In this document: positions 57,601 to 64,000 of the stretch, in pieces | How the letters are laid out: every line of letters starts with the position of its first letter | Position numbering within the stretch: the first letter of the stretch is position 1 | NCBI GenBank assembly: GCA_965226235.1 | Contig: OZ245335.1 | Coordinates: 1,116,001 to 1,180,000, forward strand | DNA length: 64,000 nucleotides | Direction of reading: 5' to 3' | Origin: CAYFZO01 sp965226235 | GTDB lineage: Bacteria > Pseudomonadota > Gammaproteobacteria > Poriferisulfidales > Oxydemutatoraceae | Translations under genes and position numbers: made by a program | The notes under the pieces: generated by a model | The model's database searches: none | Seen by the model: only the letters and a program-made list of their open reading frames with translations | Told to the model about the DNA's origin: nothing

Positions 57601-60600
57601 ATAATAATGTCCGGGCTCCCCCAACACCGTATCCGGAGGTGATACCACCGCCGTCACCGTCGTGGGCTGCTCGTACGCTTCGTCATTCACCGTCGGCACC
57701 GTCAGTTGCCTCGTTGACTCGCCCGCCAGAAACACCACAGTCTTCTCAAACGGCGCGGTCTCCTCAAGTACGCGATTGTCATCTTGCGGTTCTTCAATCT
57801 CCACACCCACCGTCAGCGATGAAGCCGAGTCGCCCGTGCGCGTCAACTCAAAGACAATCTCATCGCCTTCGGTCACTTCCACCGGCAAAGAATCGCCGAC
57901 ACCTGCGGTGATGGTCACCAGCGCCGTGTCGTCATCAAGGACCAGAACCGACGCCGGCGTCGACGCAGCGTTGTAATATTTGCCACTACTCGTTCTCGTC
58001 GGTGGTGTTTCCGGCGGATCCGGCGGTATTACCACCGCCGTCACCGTCGACATTCCCTCGTCATTAATCGGTGGCACCGTCAGTTGCGCCATTGCCTCGC
58101 CCGCCGGAAACACCACCACATGCGTAAACGTAGACGACGGCGCGATGCCGTCGACTTCGGTAATCACCGTCACCGGCAGTTCCGGAGCCAGGTCGCCCGC
58201 CGGGCGCGTCAACACAAAGTTGATGGATGTGCCTTTTGCCACCACCCCCAGCGTCGTATCGGGATCGGTAGCGACCCTCATGTCGGGACCGGTAGCGACC
58301 CTCATGCCGAGACCGGTAGCGATCGTTACGAAGTCGTTGTCCTCGATGGTGAGCGTCACCCTGCGCCCAGGGCTAAGTCTTCTGATTTGAGGGTGAAGAT
58401 TAGCACTTCTCTCCAACTTCAACAGTAGCGACTCCTCTCCTTCCATCAGGTCGATATCGATACCCGCATCCCTATCGATAGTGACGAGCGCCGGAAATTC
58501 AACGACCTGCCGGTAAAAGAAGGTCACACCTCCGTCGACGATCTTGCTAACCCGCTGAAATTCTGAAAAGAATATATCGACCACCTCATTTACCGGCTCA
58601 AAGTCTTCCCGGAACCGTGCGCTCCTCGACTCGCTTGAATATGCAAGACCAAAAGATAATAGCCTGCCATCCCTGTCATCGAAACTACGGGGACGCTCGT
58701 CGGATAGCGTCTCCGCAATGACCCGAAGCCTAAAACTGCTTCCTTCGCTGACGCTCGCCTGCGTGCTGGCAGCATAAATGTCTATTCTGGGAACGTCGTT
58801 ATCCCGCACCAGAACCGACACCGACCCCGGCGACCTCACCACATAATATCCGGGATCCTCCTTCGCCACCGCCGTCGCTACTACCACCGCCGTCACCGTC
58901 GTGTGCGGCTCGAAATCCTCGTCATTAACCGTCCGCACCGCCAGCTGCGCCGTTGGCATGTCCGGCAGAAACACCACAGCTTCGGTCGACCGGACGCCAG
59001 CAGCAAGTATGTCGCCGCCGGCTTCGTCAATCCCCACCACCGCCGTCAGCGGTGAAGACAGGTCGCCCGTGCGCGTCAACTCAAAGACAAGCTCCCTACC
59101 TTCTATCACTTCCACCAGCCCGGAAGGGCCGACAGCGCCCACTGCGGTGATGGTCACCAGTGCCGTGTCGTCGGCGAGGACCAGAAGCGACGCCGGCGTC
59201 GGCGCAGCGTTGTAATATTCGCTATCCCCCGGCGACACTGAACTATCCGGCGGTAATGGTAATACCACCGCCGTCACCGTCTTGTCCGATTCCACTATCG
59301 CGTCATCAACCGGCGGCACCGTCAGTTGCGCCATTGACGCGCCCGCCGGAAACACCACAGTCTCCATAGACGGCGCGGTGCCGCTGACTTCGGTAATTAC
59401 CCTCACCGGTAGTTCTGAAGCCAGGTCGCCCGCCGGGCGCGTCAACACAAAGTTGATGGGCGTGCCTTTTGCCACCACCCCCAGCGTCGTATCGGGATCG
59501 ATGGCGATCGTCATGTCGGGAGCGGGAGCGATCGTCACGAAGTCGTTATCCTCGATGGTGAGCTCCACCTCGGGGCTAAGAATCATGATTTGATCGGGAA
59601 GATTAAGAGTTTTCTCCAACTTCAACAGTAGCGACTCGTCTCCTTCCATCAAATCGTCATCGATAGTGACGAGCGCCGTAGATTCAACGACCTGCCTGTA
59701 AAAGAAGGCCACACCTTCGTCGACGAGCTTGCTAACCCGCTGAAATTCTGAATAGAATATCTCGACCACCTCATTTACCGGCTCAAAGTCTTGCTGGGAC
59801 AGTGCGCTCCGCGACGTGCTTGAAAATGCAAGAGAAAAAGCACTGTCACTATCGAGATAACGGGGACGCTCGTCGTATAGCGTCTCCGCAATGACCCGAA
59901 GCCTAAAACTGCTTCCTTCGCTGACGCTCGCCTGCATGCTGGCAACATAAACGTTTATTCCGGGAACGTCGTCATCCCGCACCAGAATTGACGCCGACCC
60001 CGGCGACCTCACCACATAATATCCGGGCTCCTCCGCCGCCACCGCCGCCGGTCGTACCACCGCCGTCACCGTCGTGTACTCCTCGAACTCAAGGTCTGAA
60101 AACGTCGTCACCGCCAGTTGCACCGTTGACTGGCCCGCCGGAAACACCACCGTCTTCGTAAACGGCGCGTCCTCAAGTACGCGATTGGCATCTGGCGGTT
60201 CGGCAATCGCCACTGTCACCGTCAGCTCTATAGCCGGGTCGCCCGAGTGCGTCAACTCAAAGACAATCTCATCGCCTTCGTCCACTTCCACCAGCCCGGA
60301 ATCGCCGACATCGCCCACTGCGGTGATGCTCACCAGCGTCGCTTCGTCGGCGAGGACCAGAACCGATGCCGGCGTCGAAGAAGCGTTATAATATTCGTCA
60401 TCCCCCGGCAACGCTGAATAATCCGGCGAAAATACCACCATCGCCGTCACCATCGCGTTCGACTCCACTGTCTCGTCATCAACCGTCGGCACCGTCAGTC
60501 GCGCCATTGGCTCGCCCGCCAGAAACATCACAGTCTTCTCAAACGGCGCGGTCTCCTCAAGTACGAGATCGGCATCTTGCGGTTCGTCAATCTGCACCGT

Positions 60601-63600
60601 CACCGTCAGTTGCGCCGTTGACGTGCCCGCCGGGCGCGTCAACTCAAAGACAATCTCCTCGCCTTCGGCCACTTCCGGATTATCGGGATGCTCATCAGGA
60701 TCGGGAGCGATCGTCACGAAGTCGTTGTCCACGATGGTGATAATCGCCTCGGGGAACACCTCCTCATCATTAACATCACGTCTGGCCGGTAGGCTACTAA
60801 GCGTAATTCGAGAGTCCTCGTTTTGCTCCAAATCGAGCAACAGAGTCTCGTCTCCTTCCATTTGCTCGTCCTCCTCGGCTTTGAGCCTCTGCCCCGAGAG
60901 GATAAAAAAACTATGCCGCCAACGCCCTGCCACCTGCTCAAAGTCCGATCCCGAAATATTCCTCTGAAGGCTCGATTGAGTGAAGAACCGGAATGACGCA
61001 TTACCAGACTCGAGTGAGACATCGTCTGCGGATGCGGCGGATACGGATGCGTTCTCCAAGCGGTAGCCAAATACAAACCTAAAAATACTAGCAAGAGCTT
61101 CATGGGGACGCTCGTCGGCTTCAAGAATGAGCTCCCAAGCACCCTGCGGGGGGCCGCCTTCACTGATGCGCACCTGCGTGGTCGCAACATAAGCTTGCAT
61201 TTCCGGAATGTCGTCATCCAGCACCAGAACTGATGCCGACCTCGGCGAACTCGGCACATAATATCCGGGCTCCCCCTCCGCCACCGCCGCCGGTGGTACC
61301 GTCGCCGTCACCGTCGTGTGCGGCTCGAACTCAAGGTCTGAAATCGTCCTCACCGCCAGTTGCGTCGTTGACACGCCCGCCGGAAACACTACAAACCTGC
61401 CACTAATAATAACCACGTCGCCGCCTAATTCGTCAATCTCCACGAACACCCCACTCAGCGATGAAGCCAGATCGCCCGTGCGCGTCAATTCAAAGACAAT
61501 CTCATCGCCTTCGTCCACTTCCACCAGCGAAGAATCGCCGACAGTACCCACTGCGGTGATCGTCACCCGCATCGTTTCGTCGTCGAAGACCATAACCGCC
61601 GCCGGCGTCGAAGCAGCGTTATAGTATTCGTCATCCCCCGGCGACACTGAACTATCCGGCGGTAATGGTAATACCACCGCCGTCACCGTCGTGTCCGACT
61701 TCGTTATCGCGTCATCAGCCGTCCGCACCGTCAGTTGCGCCGTTGACTTGCCGGTCGGAAACACCACAGTCTTCTCAAACGGCACGGTGTCATCAAGTAC
61801 GCGATTGGCATCTGGCCGTTCGTCAATCGCCACCGTCACCGTCAGCTCTGAAGCCGTGTCGCCCGGACGCGTCAACTCAAAGACAATCTCCTCGCCTTCG
61901 TCCACTTCCGGATTATTGGAAGCGATCGTCACGAAGTCGTTGTCCACGATGGTGATAATCGCGATGGGGAACACCTGCTGACCATTAACATTAGGCCTGG
62001 ACGGCACGCTACGAATGATTTCAATTCGACGATCAAGGTTGCTGCCTGGAGCCAACTCTGCCAACAGAGTCTCGTCTCCTTCCATTTCCGTGTCATCCCT
62101 GACTTCGAGCCGATAGAAATCGGCAAAAGCACTATGCCGCCAATGCCCCTCCACCTGCTTAAAGTCCAATCCCGAAGCATTAACTCGAAAGCTACTTTTA
62201 GAGGGGAACGCAATTGACTGGCTACCTCCAGCCTTGAGTAAGACATCACCGCCTTGGGATGCGGCGGATACCGATGCCCTATCCAAGCGGTAGCCATAGC
62301 TAAAAAGAGCACTAATATTAACGTCAGCGGTATGGGGACGCTCGTCGGTTTCAAGAATAATCTCAACACGCCTATACGGGGGGTCGCCTTCACTGATACG
62401 CACCTGTGTGGTCGCAGGATAAACGCGTGTTTCCGGAATGTCGTTATCCCGCACCAGAATTGACGCCGTGCTCGGTGACCCCGCCACATACTCCACCCCC
62501 TGTAATACCGTCGCCGTCACCATCGTGTGCGGCTCGAACCCCCTGTCGGCAACCGTGTCCACCCTCAGTTGCGTCGTTGACTCGTCCGCCAGAAATATCA
62601 CAGTCTTCGTAGACGGCGCGGTGTCATCAAGTACGCGATTGGCATCTGGCGGTTCTTCAACCGCCACACCCACAGTCAGCGATGAAGCCAGGTCGCCCAT
62701 GCGCATCAACTCAAAGACAATCTGACGGCCTTCGTCCACAGCGGACACTGCGGGGGTGATGGTCACCAGCGCCGCCTCGTCGTCGCGGACCAGAACCGAC
62801 GCCGGCGTCGGCGAAGCGTTATAGTATTCGTCATCCCCCGGCAACACTGAACTATCCGGCGGTAGTGGTAATACCACCGCCGTCACCATCGCGTTCGACT
62901 CCGCTATCGCGTCATCAGCCGTCGGCACCCTCAGTTGCGTCGTTGGCTCGCCCGCCAGAAACATCACGGTCTTCGTAAACGGCGCGGTGTCCTCAAGTAC
63001 GCGATTGGCACCTTGCGGTTCGTCAATCTGCACCGTCACCGTCAGCTCTGAAGTCGTGTCGCCCGGGCGCGTCAACTCAAAGACAATCTCCTCGCCTTCG
63101 TCCACTTCCGGATTATTGGAAGCGATCGTCACGAAGTCGTTGTCCACGATGGTGATAATCACATCGGGGGACACCTCATCACCAAAAACATCAAGCCTGG
63201 CCGGTAATAAGCTATTAATAATACTAATTCGAGAGTCAACGCCTGCTGGCTCCAAATCTAAAAACAGAATCTCGTCTCCTTCCATTTGCTCGTCCTCCCC
63301 GGCTGTGAAATCCACCACCGAGAGATGCCACTGCCAAACCCCCTCCACCTGCTTAAAGTTCGATCCCTCAATAGGTTGACGATACTCCCGAGGCGCATCC
63401 GTATCAACACTCCTAAGAAGAACACCAAGAAGATTGACTCTGATGTCGCCTCCAGATGCGTTCTCATCGTGGCGGGCTAGGATAAAAATCCTAGCGGAAA
63501 TCGCCCGGAGATGGGGACGCTCGTCGGCTTCAAGAATGATCGGCCAAGCCCCGGCCTCTCCTTCAGTGATGCTCACTTGCGTGGTGCTGCCGCGAACACG

Positions 63601-64000
63601 TATCCGGGGAATGTCGTCATCCAGCACCAGAACTGATGTCGACCCCGGCGACTTCAGCACATAATATCTGGACTCCCCCTCCCCCAGCGCCAGCGCCAGC
63701 GCCGCTACCGTCGCCGTCACCGTCGTGTGCTCCTCGAACTCAAAGTCTGAAAACGTCGTCACCGCCAGTTGTGTCGTTGACACGCCCGCCGGAAACACCA
63801 CAGTCTTCGTCGACGGCGCGTCCTCAAGTATGCGATTGGCATCTTGCGGTTCTTCAACCTCCGCAATCACCGTCAGCGTTGAAGACAGGTCGCCCGTGCG
63901 CGTCAACTCAAAGACAATCTCATCGCCTTCGATCACTTCCACCAGCCCGGAATCGCCGACAGCACCCACTGCGGTGATGCTCACCGGCGTCGTGTCGTCG
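45574..64000 (-). CDS. giant protein, N-terminal >6,100-codon segment: Calx-beta super-repeat array (5' partial)
   Basis: An uninterrupted 18.4-kb frame open at the window edge; the gene starts beyond 64,000. It contains 15 super-repeats of about 400 residues. Each has three Calx-beta-like parts: one beginning V-T-I-T-A-V-G-A-V-G with E-G-D-E-I-V-F-E-L-T-R, a variable middle part ending D-L-M-E-G-D-E-T/S and I-T-I-V-D-N-D-F, and one beginning V-T-I-A-P with E-G-E-E-I-V-F-x-L-T-R-P. The acidic D-N-D and D-D-D turns and M-E-G-D-E motifs are the calcium-site positions of Calx-beta. I saw no cysteine in the array. True sense ends near 45,645, where two extra bases shift the frame; the last ~24 codons to 45574 are out of phase. 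Confidence 0.88.
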   Translation of the reverse strand, partial: DDTTPVSITAVGAVGDSGLVEVIEGDEIVFELTRTGDLSSTLTVIAEVEEPQDANRILEDAPSTKTVVFPAGVSTTQLAVTTFSDFEFEEHTTVTATVAALALALGEGESRYYVLKSPGSTSVLVLDDDIPRIRVRGSTTQVSITEGEAGAWPIILEADERPHLRAISARIFILARHDENASGGDIRVNLLGVLLRSVDTDAPREYRQPIEGSNFKQVEGVWQWHLSVVDFTAGEDEQMEGDEILFLDLEPAGVDSRISIINSLLPARLDVFGDEVSPDVIITIVDNDFVTIASNNPEVDEGEEIVFELTRPGDTTSELTVTVQIDEPQGANRVLEDTAPFTKTVMFLAGEPTTQLRVPTADDAIAESNAMVTAVVLPLPPDSSVLPGDDEYYNASPTPASVLVRDDEAALVTITPAVSAVDEGRQIVFELMRMGDLASSLTVGVAVEEPPDANRVLDDTAPSTKTVIFLADESTTQLRVDTVADRGFEPHTMVTATVLQGVEYVAGSPSTASILVRDNDIPETRVYPATTQVRISEGDPPYRRVEIILETDERPHTADVNISALFSYGYRLDRASVSAASQGGDVLLKAGGSQSIAFPSKSSFRVNASGLDFKQVEGHWRHSAFADFYRLEVRDDTEMEGDETLLAELAPGSNLDRRIEIIRSVPSRPNVNGQQVFPIAIITIVDNDFVTIASNNPEVDEGEEIVFELTRPGDTASELTVTVAIDERPDANRVLDDTVPFEKTVVFPTGKSTAQLTVRTADDAITKSDTTVTAVVLPLPPDSSVSPGDDEYYNAASTPAAVMVFDDETMRVTITAVGTVGDSSLVEVDEGDEIVFELTRTGDLASSLSGVFVEIDELGGDVVIISGRFVVFPAGVSTTQLAVRTISDLEFEPHTTVTATVPPAAVAEGEPGYYVPSSPRSASVLVLDDDIPEMQAYVATTQVRISEGGPPQGAWELILEADERPHEALASIFRFVFGYRLENASVSAASADDVSLESGNASFRFFTQSSLQRNISGSDFEQVAGRWRHSFFILSGQRLKAEEDEQMEGDETLLLDLEQNEDSRITLSSLPARRDVNDEEVFPEAIITIVDNDFVTIAPDPDEHPDNPEVAEGEEIVFELTRPAGTSTAQLTVTVQIDEPQDADLVLEETAPFEKTVMFLAGEPMARLTVPTVDDETVESNAMVTAMVVFSPDYSALPGDDEYYNASSTPASVLVLADEATLVSITAVGDVGDSGLVEVDEGDEIVFELTHSGDPAIELTVTVAIAEPPDANRVLEDAPFTKTVVFPAGQSTVQLAVTTFSDLEFEEYTTVTAVVRPAAVAAEEPGYYVVRSPGSASILVRDDDVPGINVYVASMQASVSEGSSFRLRVIAETLYDERPRYLDSDSAFSLAFSSTSRSALSQQDFEPVNEVVEIFYSEFQRVSKLVDEGVAFFYRQVVESTALVTIDDDLMEGDESLLLKLEKTLNLPDQIMILSPEVELTIEDNDFVTIAPAPDMTIAIDPDTTLGVVAKGTPINFVLTRPAGDLASELPVRVITEVSGTAPSMETVVFPAGASMAQLTVPPVDDAIVESDKTVTAVVLPLPPDSSVSPGDSEYYNAAPTPASLLVLADDTALVTITAVGAVGPSGLVEVIEGRELVFELTRTGDLSSPLTAVVGIDEAGGDILAAGVRSTEAVVFLPDMPTAQLAVRTVNDEDFEPHTTVTAVVVATAVAKEDPGYYVVRSPGSVSVLVRDNDVPRIDIYAASTQASVSEGSSFRLRVIAETLSDERPRSFDDRDGRLLSFGLAYSSESRSARFREDFEPVNEVVDIFFSEFQRVSKIVDGGVTFFYRQVVEFPALVTIDRDAGIDIDLMEGEESLLLKLERSANLHPQIRRLSPGRRVTLTIEDNDFVTIATGLGMRVATGPDMRVATDPDTTLGVVAKGTSINFVLTRPAGDLAPELPVTVITEVDGIAPSSTFTHVVVFPAGEAMAQLTVPPINDEGMSTVTAVVIPPDPPETPPTRTSSGKYYNAASTPASVLVLDDDTALVTITAGVGDSLPVEVTEGDEIVFELTRTGDSASSLTVGVEIEEPQDDNRVLEETAPFEKTVVFLAGESTRQLTVPTVNDEAYEQPTTVTAVVSPPDTVLGEPGHYYARLLGSASVRVLDDGFPAMRIYTASTQTRLNEGHGVYQAGIVMDAEAPPPSASGINIAFSDRRKEAGFPEDYPVFFNTFNPGHSGFQLLEDGVYRKVVYRAVTINDDDLMEGDETFGLLIERGPGLRPEYVIDPPGNGGFGPSMKSVHEVITIVDNDFVTIAPGKPEVAEGEEIVFVLTRPAVESTAQLTVTVQIGEPQDTNRVLEDTAPFTQEAVFPAGASTALLTVPTANDAIAESDTTVTAVVLPPDPSIAPPTGLESGEYYNAASTPASVLVRDNDTALVTITAVGAVGPSGLVEVIEGGELVFELMRTEGNLSSPLTVVVGIDEAGGDILADSVRSTEAVMFLPGMPTTQLAVPTVNDDEFEPHTTVTAVVVPPGTVLGEPGHYVVRSPGSTSVLVRDNDVPRIDIYAASTQASVSEGSGFRLRVIAETRYDERPRSFDDRDGRLLSFPLAYTSESGSARFREDFEPLNELVDIFFSEFQRVSVDGGVTFFYRQVVEFPALVTIDDDLMEGEESLLLKLERSANLHPQIRILSPGNRVTLTIEDNDFVTIAPDPGIRIATGSETLGVVAKGTPINFVLTRPAGDLAPELPVTVITETEVGGTAPSTFTQTVVFPEGMATAQLTVPTANDEGMLTVTALVIPPDPPETPPERTSSGKYYNAASTPASVLVLDDDTALVTITAGVGDSLLVEVTEGDEMVFELTRTGDPDVELAVKVVVEEPQDANRVLEETAPFEKTVVFPAGESAVQLTVPTVNDNPYEQPTAVTAVVSPPDTVLGEPGHYYVRSPGSASVRVLDDGFPAIRIYTASTRTSINEGHGVYQAGIVIDAEAPPPSDRGFSISFSTKGNSADSPEDYPAISNMFSPGLSGFELLEDGVYRKVVYIPVTIDDDDLMEGDETFGLVIERAGGLRPEYVIDPPGNFKGSPSPAHEAITIVDNDFVTIAPDLAPDKLGVAEGNEIVFVLTRPAVESTAQLTVTVAIGEPQDANRVLEDTAPFTQEAVFLAGDSMTQLTVRTANDATVEPDTTVTAVVLPPDPSIAPPTGLESGEYYNAASTPASLLVFDDDTTIVTIIAVGAVGDSRLVEVVEGEEIVFELTRAGNLASSLTVGVEIDEPQDANRVLEDTASSIKTVVFPVGESTRQLTVPTVNDDAYQQPTTVTAVVSPPDTVLGEPGYYEVGSPGSASVRVLDDGFPAMRIYTASTQTRLDEGHGVYQAGIVMDAEAPPPSDRGFFISFSTRSGGAGIPEDSPRLTISFNPGHSGFQRVSVDGGVTFFYRKVVYIPVTINDDDLMEGDERLGLLIEMGLVFPSEIVIDTPGNEGFDFSMGSVHEVITIVDNDFVTIAPDKLGVAEGTTINFVLTRPGGDLASSLTVTVQIGEPQDANRVLEEAAPFEKEAVFLAGASTALLTVPTANDAIAEPDTTVTAVVLPPDSSIAPPTGLESGEYYNAASTPASVVVLDDDTALVTITAVGAVGPSGLVEVIEGRELVFELTRTEGNLSSPLTAVVGIDEAGGDILADSVRSTEAVMFLPDMPTAQLAVPTVNDEDFEPHTTVTAVVVPPGTVLGEPGHYVVRSPGSTSVLVRDNDVPGINVYAASTQVSVSEGSGFRLRVIAETLSDERPRSFDDRDGRLLSFGLAYFSESRSAQFLEDFEPVNEVVEIFYSEFQRVSRIGDEGVTFFYRQVVEPSTLVTIDRKENEDIDLMEGEESLLLRLERSANLHPQIRILSPGDRVTLTIEDNDFVTIAPGPDIRIATGSETLGVVAKGTPINFVLTRPAGDLAPELPVTVITETEVGGTAPSTFTQTVVFPEGMATALLTVPTANDEGMSTVTALVIPPDPPETPPERTSSGKYYNAASTPASVLVLDDDTALVTITAGVGDSLLVEVTEGDEIVFELTRTGNLASSLTVGVEIDEPQDANRVLEDTVPLTPSTLPVVFPVGESTRQLTVQTMNDDAYEQPTAVTAGVSLPDTVLGEPGHYYVRSPGSASVRVLDDGFPQIRIYTASTQTRLNEGHGVYQAGIVMDAEAPPPEGFFIAFSSRRKGAEDPKDYSSLSNQVNPGPSGFELVDGVYRKVVYTPVTINDDDLMEGDETFGLLIERAPGLRPEIVIDDPGHRRFDFSGKGAHEVITIVDNDFVTIAPDNPEVAEGEEIIFVLTRPAVESTAQLTVTVAIGEPQDANRVLEDTAPFTQEAVFQAGDSMTQLTVRTANDATVEPDTTVTAVVLPPDPSIAPPTGLESGEYYNATSTPASLLVFDDDTTIVTITAVGAVGPSGLVEVDEGDEIVFELTRAGNLASSLTVGVEIEEPLDANRVLEDTASSIKTVVFPVGESTRQLTVPTVDDDAYEQPTMVTAVVSPPDTVLGEPGYYEVGSPGSASVRVLDDGFPAMRIYTASTQTRLSEGHGVYQAGIVMDAEAPPPEGFFISFSSKNNSANFPGDYPVFSNMFTPGHSGFKLLEDGVYRKVVYIPVTINDDDLMEGDETFGLVIERAGGLRPEYVIDDPGNEGFGFTMKSVHEVITIVDNDFVTIAPDNPEVAEGNEIVFVLTRPAVESTAQLTVTVQIGEPQDANRVLEDTAPFTQEAVFLAGDSMTQLTVRTANDATVEPDTTVTAVVLPPDPSIAPPTGLESGEYYNAASTPASLLVLDDDTALVSITAVGAVGPSGLVEVIEGRELVFELTRTGGNLSSLLTVVVGIDEAGDILSDSVRSTEAVMFLPDMPTTQLAVPTVNDEDFEPHTAVTAVVVPPDTVLGEPGHYVVRSPGSTSVLVRDDDIPEMQVYVVTTQVRISEGGPGQRGFSVIFEADERPHNDLVDKQFVLLIYEILLEKESVSAASGDDVSLKRGGESLVPFTTTIFKEGISGSDFKPVGGRLQWRLALGFSDSGFLLIAEDDDQMEGDETLLLDFRQSGIDPRISLINSLPEVEIDSISGRKVFPEAIITIVDNDFVTIASDNPEVDEGEEIVFALTRPGDLTSELTVTVAIDEPQDANRVLEDTAPFTKEVVFPADESMTRLTVPTVGDAIAESNATVTAVVLPLPPDSLVLPGDGEYYNASLTPASLLVLDDDTALVTITAVGTIGDSGLVEVGEGDEIVFELTHTGDPTSELTVTVGIDEAGGDILSDSVRPTEAVVFLPDMSTARLTVPTFSDLEFEPHTRVTATVLPAAVAEGESGYYAAGSPGSMSVLVLDDDIPEMRAYAETTQVRINENGGKYEWRAILDADERPHNRILAIRLFVANYLLEKKSVSAASADDVSFLIPGGSDDDEIPASVPERDFRDIHGEFFSQVMVDGGLQWRSVEIEGGHEFIVKDDDQMEGDETLLVDFYQDNDSDPRISLINSLPGRLDVDGDEVFPDTIITIVDNDFVTIAANNPEVDEGEEIVFELTRPGDTTSELTVTVAIDEPQDANLVLEETAPFEKTVVFLAGASTAQLTVPTVDDAIVGSNTTVTAVVVFSPDYSASPGDDEYYNASSRPASVVVLDTALVTITAVGAVGDSGLVEVDEGDEIVFELTRTGDLASLLTVVVGIDEAGGDILSDSVRSTEAVMFLPDMPTTQLSVTTFSDLEFEEHTTVTATVAAAAVAVGGAEYYVVRSPGSASVLVLDDDIPPMQAYVATTQVHISEGGPPQGAWEVILEADERPHDAFVNVELFIAGYSLEKASVSAVSADDVSVELNDVPIHVGLKTSFRDDISGSDFKQVAGRWRQSFLILSGVLKAEEDEQMEGDETLLFDLEQGNDSRITIINSLPGRPDVDGVGRFPEAIITIVDNDFVTIALDPDEHPDNLGVAEGEEIVFELTRPGDTASELTVTVQIDEPQDRNRVLEDTAPFEKEVVFLADESMTRLTVRTVGDAIVESNATVTAVVLPLPPDSLVSPGDDEYYNASLTPASVLVSAVRQFSLAFVPATTARVLAGGTTEVVVVLENPDVLMEGEQLLVSLQPTTVTVIPLELTLTSTMLQATFTIEARHDAVPPLGMVVASGEVLSGEDRVGVHAGWFRPLCRWRSRCDASAWWF
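46000..64000 (-). repeat. array of 15 Calx-beta super-repeats (~1.2 kb period)
   Basis: The conserved stretch encoding I-V-D-N-D-F-V-T-I recurs near 46294, 47506, 48754, 50011, 51178, 52357, 53563, 54763, 55936, 57118, 58321, 59530, 60709, 61924 and 63124. All 14 spacings (1167-1257 bp) are multiples of three. The variable middle part comes in three types, read N- to C-terminal as g g g a a b a b b a b b g g g. Type a has V-S-E-G-S-x-F-R-L-R-V-I-A-E-T. Type b has L-N-E-G-H-G-V-Y-Q-A-G-I-V. Type g has R-I-S-E-G-G with E-A-D-E-R-P-H. Confidence 0.9.
50011..57118 (-). repeat. higher-order tandem duplication of a 3-unit (~3.56 kb) block
   Basis: Block 50,011-53,563 (types b, b, a in plus-coordinate order) and block 53,563-57,118 (b, b, a) match unit by unit. 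The stretches at about 52,030-52,430 and 55,610-56,010 are nearly identical, and each corresponding unit lies about 3.55-3.58 kb away. A third, shortened copy (b, a) follows at 57,118-59,530. Confidence 0.85.

Larger units (their letters stand above)
20004..64000 (-). other. giant multidomain repeat-protein gene (5' end outside window, frame broken in the middle)
   Basis: All leftward coding segments from the window edge to the stop at 20004 join into one protein-like sequence of at least ~14,600 codons if the frame changes are removed. N- to C-terminal layout: 15 Calx-beta-type super-repeats (64.0-46.0 kb); non-repetitive beta-sandwich modules with scattered cysteine pairs (45.9-34 kb); then P domains and Ig-like modules (33.9-20.0 kb). 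Composition is rich in Val, Ala, Thr, Ser, Asp and Glu and poor in Lys, and the repeat array appears cysteine-free. This is typical of secreted adhesins. Adjacent segments overlap by a few bases only, and domain patterns continue across the breaks, so separate genes are unlikely. Confidence 0.8.

Noticed and set aside
46000..64000. Regular repeats resembling a CRISPR array or satellite DNA
   Set aside because: The period is ~1.2 kb, all spacings are multiples of three and the content is an uninterrupted Calx-beta-type reading frame; there are no short repeats with unique spacers.

Overview
The window looks like the chromosome of an uncultured or host-associated gammaproteobacterium. This is an inference from gene order and families: asmA-mutY-yggX followed by tRNA-Phe, yicC diverging from rph-rdgB-hemW, glnK-amtB, a DegQ-type protease and a short type of asparaginase. 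All housekeeping genes in the first 18.4 kb appear intact.

Positions 1-18,400 hold ordinary core genes. These are the end of a GT4 glycosyltransferase, a YkgJ-type cysteine-cluster protein coupled to cysQ, and a leftward set moaC-asmA-mutY-yggX-tRNA-Phe. They continue with moaD, a DegQ-like periplasmic protease, a small heat-shock protein, a short asparaginase, a 22-residue reading frame coupled to glnK, then amtB, yicC, rph, rdgB, hemW, rpmE and an M48 lipoprotein metalloprotease. Two insertion sequences are delimited here. An IS1595-family element (7,953-9,587) has 24-bp inverted ends, an exact 8-bp target duplication and two passenger reading frames. An IS1182-family element (about 18,373-19,935) sits exactly on the stop codon of the M48 gene.

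Positions 20,004-64,000, two thirds of the window, belong to one leftward giant surface-protein gene whose 5' end lies beyond the window (at least about 14,600 codons). Its N-terminal side (64.0-45.65 kb) is one uninterrupted frame made of a 15-unit array of about 400-residue Calx-beta-like super-repeats. Its C-terminal side (33.9-20.0 kb) is another uninterrupted 4,637-codon frame with eight proprotein-convertase P domains interleaved with beta-sandwich modules, ending in seven tandem copies of a ~108-residue module. The non-repetitive middle (45.65-33.9 kb) is cut by many single-base frame changes. At one place, comparison with a related copy in the same gene shows two extra bases in short homopolymers. 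I cannot tell sequencing error from real decay.

The likely role of the giant protein is an extracellular adhesin or matrix protein. That rests only on domain types and composition. No secretion machinery, RTX repeats or sorting signal is visible within the window.
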